Assembly (NCBI GenBank): GCA_020441735.1
Contig: JAGRLQ010000161.1
Coordinates: forward strand, 1-9,900
Source of the DNA: Nitratireductor sp.
GTDB lineage: Bacteria > Pseudomonadota > Alphaproteobacteria > Rhizobiales > Rhizobiaceae
Direction: 5' to 3'
Length of the DNA stretch: 9,900 bases
Part shown: positions 1 through 5,195 of the stretch, in pieces
Layout: every line of letters starts with the position of its first letter
How positions within the stretch are numbered: the first letter of the stretch is position 1
Position numbers and translations under genes: made by a program
The notes under the pieces: generated by a model
What the model was told of the DNA's origin: nothing
Database searches by the model: none
The model's input: only the letters and a program-made list of their open reading frames with translations

Positions 1-125
1 GCCGCATCCGCATCGCCCATCCCGATGGCGGCATGCTGGATGTCACCGCACCACTGCCGCCGCACATGATTCAGACCTGGAACCTGCTCGGATTCGATCC
101 CGATTCAGAACTTGACTCTGCGTGA
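1..125 (+). CDS. RluA-family 23S rRNA pseudouridine synthase, C-terminal end (partial)
   Basis: The last 40 codons of a gene that begins before the window, read in frame 3 and ending in TGA at 123-125. The translation includes the segments RIRIAHPDGGMLDVTAPLPP and HMIQTWNLLGFD. This is typical of the extreme C-terminus of alphaproteobacterial RluA/RluC-type enzymes, which isomerise specific uridines of large-subunit rRNA (or tRNA) to pseudouridine; the family's catalytic aspartate would lie upstream of the window. The call rests on recognising this C-terminal pattern plus the downstream HAD-ATP12 neighbours, which commonly follow an RluA gene in rhizobia. The exact target site (RluC versus RluD class) cannot be told from this fragment. 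The next gene starts about 72 bases later on the same strand, so co-transcription is plausible. Confidence 0.75.
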   Translation, partial: RIRIAHPDGGMLDVTAPLPPHMIQTWNLLGFDPDSELDSA

Positions 126-197
126 GCCATTTTTTTTGCAAAACTGATTCGCAATGGATTGACCGCTGATTCGCGAAGCAGTTATACACAACGAATC

Positions 198-929
198 ATG
201 CGGCTGATCTTATTCGATGTGGATGGGACTTTGATTGATAGCAAGGCTATCATTCATGAATCCATGCGTCTTACATTTCAGCGCTGGGGATATGACGAGC
301 CTTCCTGTGAAGCGACCCGCGGCCTGATCGGCCTGACCCTGGACAGCGCGATTGCCAGCCTGCTCGGACGCGACATCGACGATGAAACCCTCGCAATGGT
401 GTCCGACTACAAGGATATCTATCTGCAGCTTTCCCGCCAGCCGGAAATGCAGTCCCTGCCGTTTGTCGGCATTACCGCGATGATCGATCGCCTCGCCCGG
501 CGCAATGACGTGATGCTTGGCCTTGCCACCGGGAAGTCGCGGCGCGGTGTGCGCACGATGCTTGAAACCCCGCATTTTTCCGGCCGGTTTGCCGTCAGCC
601 GCTGCGCCGATGACTGCCCGTCCAAGCCCCATCCGGCCATGGTGCTGGAGTGTTGCGATGAGGCCGGGATTTCTCCTTCCAGAACGCTGGTGGTTGGCGA
701 CACCAGCTTCGACATGGAAATGGCATGTGCCGCCAGAGCAACCGGACTGGGCGTTTCCTGGGGCAACCATCCCACCGGCCACATGCTGTCGGCCGGCGCC
801 TGCGCGGTCGCCCATTCCAGCCTCGCGCTGCAGAAGATGGTCGATGACTGGCTCGATGGCGTGAGCTTCGACGAAGCAGCGGAATCGGCTTCCTTCTTCC
901 AGGGCGTGCGGGCTTTCCAGTATGCGTGA
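198..929 (+). CDS. HAD-IA family hydrolase (phosphoglycolate phosphatase-like)
   Basis: A 243-residue cytoplasmic phosphatase of the haloacid dehalogenase superfamily, subfamily IA. All four HAD motifs are visible: motif I FDVDGT at residues 6-11 (nucleophile D7, acid/base D9), motif II threonine T111 in LATGKS, motif III lysine K143 in PSKPHP, and motif IV GDTSFD at 167-172 (Mg2+ ligands D168 and D172). The helical cap lies between motifs I and II. I chose the ATG at 198 because it places motif I at the normal distance from the N-terminus; an in-frame TTG at 159 would add 13 poorly family-like residues. Neither start has a strong Shine-Dalgarno sequence. The 3' end overlaps the ATP12 gene by 8 bases, which suggests translational coupling. 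The substrate is unknown; Gph-like phosphoglycolate phosphatase is the usual database label, but specificity cannot be read from the motifs. Confidence 0.9.
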   Translation: MRLILFDVDGTLIDSKAIIHESMRLTFQRWGYDEPSCEATRGLIGLTLDSAIASLLGRDIDDETLAMVSDYKDIYLQLSRQPEMQSLPFVGITAMIDRLARRNDVMLGLATGKSRRGVRTMLETPHFSGRFAVSRCADDCPSKPHPAMVLECCDEAGISPSRTLVVGDTSFDMEMACAARATGLGVSWGNHPTGHMLSAGACAVAHSSLALQKMVDDWLDGVSFDEAAESASFFQGVRAFQYA

Positions 930-1704
930 CATCCTGCTTGGGGCAGGGCAGGGCAGCGGGCGTACGCCCGAGGCAGCTGCCCAGGAAAACATGCGCCCGG
1001 TGCTGCCCAGGCGCTTCTACAAAGCTGTGACGGTCTCCCAGGATGGCGAGGCTTTCGCCGTGCTTCTGGACGGAAAGTCCGTGCGCACCCCTGCCAAAGC
1101 CGTTCTGGCACTGCCGAGTGAGGCGGCGGCAAACCTCGTTGCCGGCGAATGGGAGGCGCAGCAGGAGCATATCGATCCTGCCACCATGCCGATCACCCGT
1201 CTGGTCAATACGGCGCTGGATGGCGTCGCAGGCAACATCCAGCCGGTGCTGGAGGACATCGTCCGCTTTGCCTCCAACGATCTGCTGTTCTACCGCGCCT
1301 CCTTCCCCGAGGCACTGGTCGAAAATCAGCAAAAACACTGGGATCCTGTACTCGACTGGGTAGCGGAAAAGACCGGCGCACGGTTTGAAACCGTCGAGGG
1401 CGTCATGCACATCGCCCAGAGCCGCGAGGCGGTGGCGCTTTTTTCGGCGCATCTGAGGGCCTATGAGGCACCGCTGGCGCTGGCCAGCCTGCACACCATG
1501 ACGACGCTGACAGGCTCGGCATTGCTTGCCTATACTCTGGCGGAGGGGGAGCTCGACCTCGATGCAGCCTGGGCTGCTGCCCATGTGGACGAGAACCACA
1601 ACATCGCCCAGTGGGGTGAGGATTACGAGGCTGCCAAGCGCCGCGAATTGCGCTTCCTCGAGATGCAGGCAGCCCACAATCTTCTGGCAGCACTTTCCGA
1701 CTAG
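922..1704 (+). CDS. ATP12 family F1-ATPase assembly chaperone
   Basis: A 260-residue protein of the ATP12 family. In mitochondria Atp12 binds unassembled F1 alpha subunit and delivers it to the alpha3beta3 hexamer; alphaproteobacterial homologues are assumed to do the same for the bacterial ATP synthase. Visible family features are RRFYK at 30-34, LDGKSVRTP at 49-57, GEWEAQ near 75-80, MPITRLVNTALDG at 89-101, a W140-D141-P142 turn, and the highly conserved C-terminal stretch HVDENHNIAQWGEDYEA at 221-237. Length is normal for the bacterial family. The start ATG at 922 lies inside the end of the HAD gene (ATGCGTGA overlap), so it probably depends on upstream translation. About 24 residues precede a second in-frame Met (M24, just before RPVLPRRFYK), which could be the true start. 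No signal peptide is evident, so a cytoplasmic location fits. Confidence 0.92.
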   Translation: MRDILLGAGQGSGRTPEAAAQENMRPVLPRRFYKAVTVSQDGEAFAVLLDGKSVRTPAKAVLALPSEAAANLVAGEWEAQQEHIDPATMPITRLVNTALDGVAGNIQPVLEDIVRFASNDLLFYRASFPEALVENQQKHWDPVLDWVAEKTGARFETVEGVMHIAQSREAVALFSAHLRAYEAPLALASLHTMTTLTGSALLAYTLAEGELDLDAAWAAAHVDENHNIAQWGEDYEAAKRRELRFLEMQAAHNLLAALSD

Positions 1705-1796
1705 GAAAATCTCCTGCTGCCGGTGTCGAATTCTGCTGACAGCATGGTGTCACAAGAGCGCTTTCCAACGCCGGATGTTCCCGATAAGGCTGTCGG

Positions 1797-2807
1797 ATGA
1801 CCGACGAACAATCCTCCCGCCCTGAAGCCGGGGCAAGACCTCCCGTTACACCTCTAACTGGCACGCTCGGCGCCGGGCCAACGCTGCCCGCTGCCGGTGA
1901 GCAGGCGCATGCCCGTGCCGCGGTAACCGGTGCCATCATCCTGATGGTGACGGCCATGATCATGGCCCCGCTGATGGACGTCATTTCGAAATATCTGTCG
2001 AACCGCCATGCGATCAGCCCGGTGACCATCACCTGGACGCGATTCATCGGTCAGGCAGTGCTGCTGTTTTTCTTCATCGCGCTGCGGCAGGGCCTTTCCG
2101 GGCTCAATGGCCGTCACAATCTGCTCAATTTCGTGCGCGGCATGCTGATCGGCGGTGCGGTCAGCGTTTTCTTCATCGCCATCAAATACCTGCCACTTGC
2201 CGAGGCGATCGCCATCTTCTTTGTCGAGCCGCTGATCGTCTTGCAGCTGTCCGCCCTGTTTCTGGGTGAGAAGGTCGGCTGGCGGCGCAATCTCGCCGCC
2301 TTGGTGGGCTTTGGCGGCGCGCTGCTCATCATCCAGCCGACCTATGCGATCTTCGGTCCAAAGGCGTTGCTGCCATTGGTCACCGCCGTGCTGTTTTCTT
2401 TCTACCTGATTCTGTCGCGGATCATCGGCCAGAAGGAAAACCCCTATACGATGCAGTTCTGGTCGGGCCTCGGCGGGATTGCCACCTGTTCGGCGTTTCT
2501 GGTCATCGGCCAACTTGTGGGCTTCGAAGATCTCACGCTCACCATGCCGGCAAGTTTCGAGCCGGTCATCTGGCTTGCGGTGATCATCATCATCGCCACC
2601 GTTTCGCATCTGCTCATCATCGTGGCCTTCTCCCGGGCCGAGGCCTCGCTGCTGGCACCGTTCCAGTATCTTGAGATCGCCACGCTGACGATTGCGGGCT
2701 ACTTCGTCTTTGGCGAGTTTCCAACACCGGTCAGATGGCTCGGCATCCTCATCATCATCGGTTCCGGCCTCTACATCTTCCTGCGCGAACGGCGCGTGAA
2801 GGGCTGA
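1797..2807 (+). CDS. DMT-superfamily EamA-domain transporter
   Basis: A 336-residue inner-membrane protein of the drug/metabolite transporter superfamily with two EamA repeats. Residues 1-42 form a polar, Pro/Ala/Gly-rich extension without membrane character. Ten hydrophobic segments follow, at roughly 42-61, 77-96, 110-130, 132-151, 164-180, 189-209, 219-240, 256-277, 280-305 and 311-328, ending in a basic tail (RERRVKG). The motif YLPLAEAIAIFFVEPL at 131-146 and the matching SRAEASLLAPFQYLE at 279-293 are the conserved fourth and ninth helix regions of EamA repeats. The start has AAGG at 1786-1789, 7 bases upstream. Close relatives are often annotated as permeases of unknown substrate or by analogy to RhaT or S-adenosylmethionine carriers; nothing visible settles what is moved. 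It follows ATP12 by 92 bases and may have its own promoter. Confidence 0.9.
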   Translation: MTDEQSSRPEAGARPPVTPLTGTLGAGPTLPAAGEQAHARAAVTGAIILMVTAMIMAPLMDVISKYLSNRHAISPVTITWTRFIGQAVLLFFFIALRQGLSGLNGRHNLLNFVRGMLIGGAVSVFFIAIKYLPLAEAIAIFFVEPLIVLQLSALFLGEKVGWRRNLAALVGFGGALLIIQPTYAIFGPKALLPLVTAVLFSFYLILSRIIGQKENPYTMQFWSGLGGIATCSAFLVIGQLVGFEDLTLTMPASFEPVIWLAVIIIIATVSHLLIIVAFSRAEASLLAPFQYLEIATLTIAGYFVFGEFPTPVRWLGILIIIGSGLYIFLRERRVKG

Positions 2808-2876
2808 GGGCAACGCCTGCGCGCTTTACCGCCCGTTAACCCTGTTTGTTGGCAATCGGGAAACCATGCTCTGTTA

Positions 2877-2930
2877 CCCTGATTGTGAGACAGTTGGCGT
2901 GATAGCGCCGTCTCGCAATGGGCATCAGGG
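2877..2930 (+). promoter_or_regulatory. Predicted SD-sequestering hairpin in the 5' leader of the unknown gene
   Basis: Three nested inverted repeats stack into one long hairpin. The outer stem is CCCTGAT (2877-2883) with ATCAGGG (2924-2930). The middle stem is TGTGAGAC (2884-2891) with GTCTCGCA (2910-2917), including one G-U pair. The inner stem is GGCG (2896-2899) with CGCC (2906-2909), with a 6-nt loop. Only a 4-nt bulge on the left and a 6-nt bulge on the right interrupt about 19 pairs. The right outer arm contains CAGGG, part of the Shine-Dalgarno sequence AGGGGA (2927-2932) of the gene starting at 2940. Folding would therefore hide the ribosome binding site, as in thermosensors or ligand-controlled leaders. 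The pairing is seen directly; the regulatory role is inference. Confidence 0.45.
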
Positions 2931-2939
2931 GACCTTGCC

Positions 2940-3962
2940 ATGCATGATGAAAATTACGGGCCGTATGCCGAACTGCTTGAAAAGCCGGGTGAAATCAGCG
3001 CCCGGGATGTGCTGCGCTTTCGCCGCGAAGTGTTTCAGGACGGCATAGTAAGCCAGCTGGAAGCCGATGCGGTATTCGCCTTCAACGATGCAGTTGCCGT
3101 CAAATGCGCTGAATGGAACGAGTTTTTCGTCGAGGCGCTGACCGATTACACGGTGATGCAGGCAGAGCCGCGCGGCTATGTTTCCAACGCCAACGCCCAG
3201 TGGCTTGCCAACCGCATTTCCCACGACGGCATTGTCGACAGCGCCAGCGAACTGGAACTGCTGGTTCGCGTTCTGGCCAAGTCCGCCGAGTGTCCGGCAG
3301 CGCTTGCCGGTTTTGCGATTGCCCAGATTGCCTATGCGGTTGTCGAGGGTGAGGGGCCGCTTGCCCGCGGCTTGAAGCTCACCAAGGGCGTCATCGGCGA
3401 AGCCGAAGTCGACCTGCTGCGCGCCGTGCTCTATGCGGCAGGCGGCGCCAATGGACTGTCGATCTCGCGTCAGGAAGCTGAAATCCTGTTCGATATAAAC
3501 GAGCGCACCGACGGTGCCCGCAACCATCCGAGCTGGCAGGACCTGTTCGTGCGCGCCACCGCCAACTATCTGATGGCGGTTTCCTCGCGCAACGCTCCGA
3601 CACGGGCCGAGGCACTGGCCCGCCAGGAATGGCTGGAAGACACCGACGCAGATGTTACCGGCTTCATGGGCCAGGTCTTCTCCGGCCTTGGCGGCATCTT
3701 TACGGAAGGTTTCTTCGACGATGTCTTTACCTCCGCCCATGTCCAGATGGAGCGTTCCTGGTCGAAGAAGAACCAGGCCTTTGAGGCGCAAGCCCACGCC
3801 AATGAGCAGATCGATGCAGGCGAAGCCCGGTGGCTGATTGAGCGCATCCGCCGCGACGGTGCCGTCAACGCCAATGAGCAGGCATTGCTGAGCTTCCTGA
3901 AGGCCGAAAGCCACCACATCGACCCGTCAGTGAAAAGCCTGATCGACGAAGTGGCAGCCTAG
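2940..3962 (+). CDS. Conserved-looking protein of unknown function with internal helical repeats
   Basis: A 340-residue acidic protein whose family I do not recognise. It has no signal peptide and no clear membrane helix, so it is probably cytoplasmic. The start ATG at 2940 is supported by AGGGGA 7 bases upstream. The protein is internally duplicated: residues 22-115 resemble 157-215 plus 289-324. For example, NAQWLANRISHDGIVDS (85-101) matches EARWLIERIRRDGAVNA (295-311), and CAEWNEFFVEALTDYTVM (56-73) matches HPSWQDLFVRATANYLMA (196-213). Each half also shows two copies of a motif like hydrophobic helix, DG-hydrophobic, three to five residues, E, then a hydrophobic helix: DGIVSQLEAD at 34-43, DGIVDSASELEL at 96-107, GLSISRQEAE at 172-181 and DGAVNANEQA at 306-315. 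This recalls TerB/DUF533-type helical bundles or degenerate EF-hands, but that is a weak analogy. Residues 216-288 are an insertion with a Gly/Phe-rich stretch at 241-264. It sits alone downstream of the EamA permease and converges on lipB. Confidence 0.85.
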   Translation: MHDENYGPYAELLEKPGEISARDVLRFRREVFQDGIVSQLEADAVFAFNDAVAVKCAEWNEFFVEALTDYTVMQAEPRGYVSNANAQWLANRISHDGIVDSASELELLVRVLAKSAECPAALAGFAIAQIAYAVVEGEGPLARGLKLTKGVIGEAEVDLLRAVLYAAGGANGLSISRQEAEILFDINERTDGARNHPSWQDLFVRATANYLMAVSSRNAPTRAEALARQEWLEDTDADVTGFMGQVFSGLGGIFTEGFFDDVFTSAHVQMERSWSKKNQAFEAQAHANEQIDAGEARWLIERIRRDGAVNANEQALLSFLKAESHHIDPSVKSLIDEVAA

Positions 3963-3977
3963 GCAGATCGGAGGCGA

Positions 3978-4751
3978 TTATTCGACCGCCCCGAAAACGG
4001 TCTCGAAATTGCGTTTCAGAGCAATATCGACGTCATCCATGGTGACGGGCAGGCCTAGATCGGCAAGGCTGGTCACCCCATGGCCGCTAACGCCGCAGGG
4101 TACAATGCCGTCGAAATGGTCGAGTTCCGGCTCCACATTGATCGAGATGCCGTGAAAGCTGACCCATTTTCTCAAGCGTATGCCGATCGCGGCAATCTTG
4201 TCCTCGCGCGGCGTGCCGTCGGCTAGGGGCGCCTTTTCCGGCCGCCGCACCCAGACGCCGACACGGTCCTCGCGTCTTTCTCCGGTTATGGCGAAATCGG
4301 CAAGTGTGGCGATGATCCAGCTCTCAAGCGCGGCAACGAAGGCGCGCACGTCCTGTTTGCGGCGCTTCAGATCGAGCATCACGTAGCATACGCGCTGACC
4401 TGGCCCGTGATAGGTGTATTCGCCGCCACGGCCCGTCTCATGCACGGGAAAGCGCCCGGGCGCGATCAGGTCGGCTGCTTTCGCGCTGGTGCCTGCGGTA
4501 TAAAGTGGCGGGTGTTCGACCAGCCAGACGGCTTCCGGCGCCTGGCCTGCGCGGATCGCCTGCGCCAATTGCTCCATCTCCCATACCGTTTCGGCGTAGT
4601 TGCTCAACCCGCGTGTCACATGCCAGCGAACGGGCGCGGAGCCTTCGGCCGGCAGGAAGGTGGCTGCAAGCCCGTCGCGCGAGAGGGTACGGCCTGGATT
4701 GTCCGGATGTGTGTCACCGGAGATGCCAACTGGGTTCGAAGCAAGGGTCAT
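3978..4751 (-). CDS. lipB: Lipoyl(octanoyl) transferase LipB
   Basis: A 257-residue cytoplasmic enzyme that moves the octanoyl group from octanoyl-acyl carrier protein to a lysine of lipoyl domains (pyruvate and 2-oxoglutarate dehydrogenases, glycine cleavage H protein); LipA then adds sulfur. Family hallmarks are visible: WLVEHPPLYTAGTSA at 76-90, the signature RGGEYTYHGPGQ at 108-119, the catalytic lysine K185 in KIAAIGIR, SFHGISINV at 198-206, and the catalytic cysteine C219 in IVPCGVSGHGVTSL. The frame stays open to a TTG at 4829, which would add 26 polar residues. I chose the ATG at 4749-4751 because it leaves a near-normal length, though about 40 residues still precede the conserved core. 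No convincing Shine-Dalgarno sequence marks either start. The stop codon lies 15 bases from that of the converging plus-strand gene, with no terminator between them. Confidence 0.95.
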   Translation of the reverse strand: MTLASNPVGISGDTHPDNPGRTLSRDGLAATFLPAEGSAPVRWHVTRGLSNYAETVWEMEQLAQAIRAGQAPEAVWLVEHPPLYTAGTSAKAADLIAPGRFPVHETGRGGEYTYHGPGQRVCYVMLDLKRRKQDVRAFVAALESWIIATLADFAITGERREDRVGVWVRRPEKAPLADGTPREDKIAAIGIRLRKWVSFHGISINVEPELDHFDGIVPCGVSGHGVTSLADLGLPVTMDDVDIALKRNFETVFGAVE

Positions 4752-4855
4752 GGGTGGCGGTGTTGCCTCTTGTTGCGCTGTTTCGGCCAAAGCGCTTTGC
4801 CTTATTTCTGAATCACGGAAATCAGGCAAACGCGCAATGTTGAAATGGCAGATCG

Positions 4856-4898
4856 GCGTTTGCGTTCACTTCGGTAAACCGGATTAAACGCAAAACGC
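4856..4898. repeat. Nested imperfect inverted repeat in the lipB/tRNA-Leu divergent region
   Basis: The outer arms are GCGTTTGCGTT (4856-4866) and AACGCAAAACGC (4887-4898), complementary apart from one extra A. A perfect inner dyad, CGGT-AA-ACCG (4872-4881), lies exactly between them. The symmetry could be a two-site operator for lipB (about 105 bases upstream of its start) or an RNA hairpin. No function can be assigned from sequence. Confidence 0.4.
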
Positions 4899-4946
4899 TG
4901 TAGCATTCCTGTTTACAAAAAATCGGCAGGCCTGCCAATTGCACCC

Positions 4947-4975
4947 TTGTTTCGCACCGGGGCATTTGCTAAACG
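4947..4975 (+). promoter_or_regulatory. Candidate promoter of tRNA-Leu(GAG)
   Basis: TTGTTT (4947-4952) and TAAACG (4970-4975) are separated by 17 bases and followed at once by a C-rich stretch, which resembles the GC-rich discriminator of stable-RNA promoters. Matches to the sigma-70 consensus are only 3 of 6 at each element, so the call rests mainly on spacing, discriminator and position. Transcription would start near 4982. Confidence 0.3.
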
Positions 4976-4983
4976 CCCCCAAC

Positions 4984-5016
4984 GGCAAATCCGGTCCCAC
5001 CGGTTGCCCTGTTTTT
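4984..5016 (+). terminator. Terminator-like hairpin just upstream of tRNA-Leu
   Basis: GGCAA (4984-4988) and CCGGT (4991-4995) pair with ACCGG (4999-5003) and TTGCC (5004-5008). This gives a 10-bp stem with a 2-nt bulge and a CCC loop. The sequence CTG and then five T residues (5012-5016) follow. This is the form of a rho-independent terminator, yet the tRNA begins at 5020. It may end an unannotated short transcript from the preceding region, or be a folded leader of the tRNA precursor. Confidence 0.4.
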
Positions 5017-5019
5017 CAT

Positions 5020-5106
5020 GCGGTCGTGGCGGAATTGGTAGACGCGCAGCGTTGAGGTCGCTGTCCGGTAACACGGGTGGAAGTTCGAGTCTTCTCGACC
5101 GCACCA
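5020..5106 (+). tRNA. tRNA-Leu, anticodon GAG
   Basis: An 87-base class II tRNA with an encoded CCA tail (5104-5106). The acceptor stem GCGGTCG (5020-5026) pairs perfectly with CGACCGC (5096-5102), followed by discriminator A5103. The anticodon stem CAGCG (5047-5051) pairs with CGCTG, and the loop TTGAGGT carries anticodon GAG at 5054-5056, which reads leucine codons CTC and CTT. The D-arm contains the usual GG-TAGACGC pattern. The long variable arm expected for leucine tRNA lies between the anticodon and T arms, and the T loop is TTCGAGT. The gene stands alone and is followed within 10 bases by a strong terminator. Confidence 0.97.
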
Positions 5107-5110
5107 TATC

Positions 5111-5146
5111 AAAAAGCCTCCGGAAGTTCCGGAGGCTTTTTTCTTT
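5111..5146. terminator. Bidirectional rho-independent terminator
   Basis: The arms GCCTCCGGA (5116-5124) and TCCGGAGGC (5128-5136) form a perfect 9-bp stem with a 3-nt loop. Six T residues, a C and four more T residues follow on the plus strand. AAAAA (5111-5115) precedes the stem, giving a U-tract on the minus strand. It ends the tRNA-Leu transcript and probably also the converging nucleotidase gene, whose stop codon is about 50 bases away. Confidence 0.93.
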
Positions 5147-5195
5147 TGGCAAGCTGCTTTCGACAGGCTGCCGCAACGCTGCTATTGAGGCCCTT

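Noticed and set aside
126..197. Run of eight T residues after the pseudouridine synthase stop as a terminator
   Set aside because: No stable stem precedes the T-run, so it does not meet the form of an intrinsic terminator.
210..1677. Long open frames on the minus strand opposite the HAD and ATP12 genes
   Set aside because: They are antisense shadows of well-supported plus-strand genes in high-GC DNA; their translations are rich in Arg, Pro, His and Gln and match no family I know.
1738..1748. TGCTGACAGCA dyad between ATP12 and the permease
   Set aside because: A 5-bp dyad with a 1-base centre and no following T-tract; too weak for a terminator or an operator call.
1854..2813. 319-codon minus-strand open frame opposite the EamA permease
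   Set aside because: It mirrors the hydrophobic permease: its Asp, Gln and His richness is what antisense of membrane-helix codons gives.
2925..3917. 330-codon minus-strand open frame opposite the unknown repeat protein
   Set aside because: I considered it because the plus-strand gene is unrecognised. The plus frame has a good Shine-Dalgarno sequence and meaningful internal repeats, while the antisense frame has neither.
4752..4829. Upstream extension of LipB to the TTG at 4829
   Set aside because: The added residues are polar and low in family resemblance, and the TTG lacks a Shine-Dalgarno sequence; the internal ATG gives a length closer to the family.
4925..4936. Perfect 12-base palindrome GGCAGGCCTGCC in the lipB-tRNA gap
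   Set aside because: It is short, GC-rich and without a loop; chance is likely in this composition. It is worth counting only as part of the surrounding hairpin cluster.
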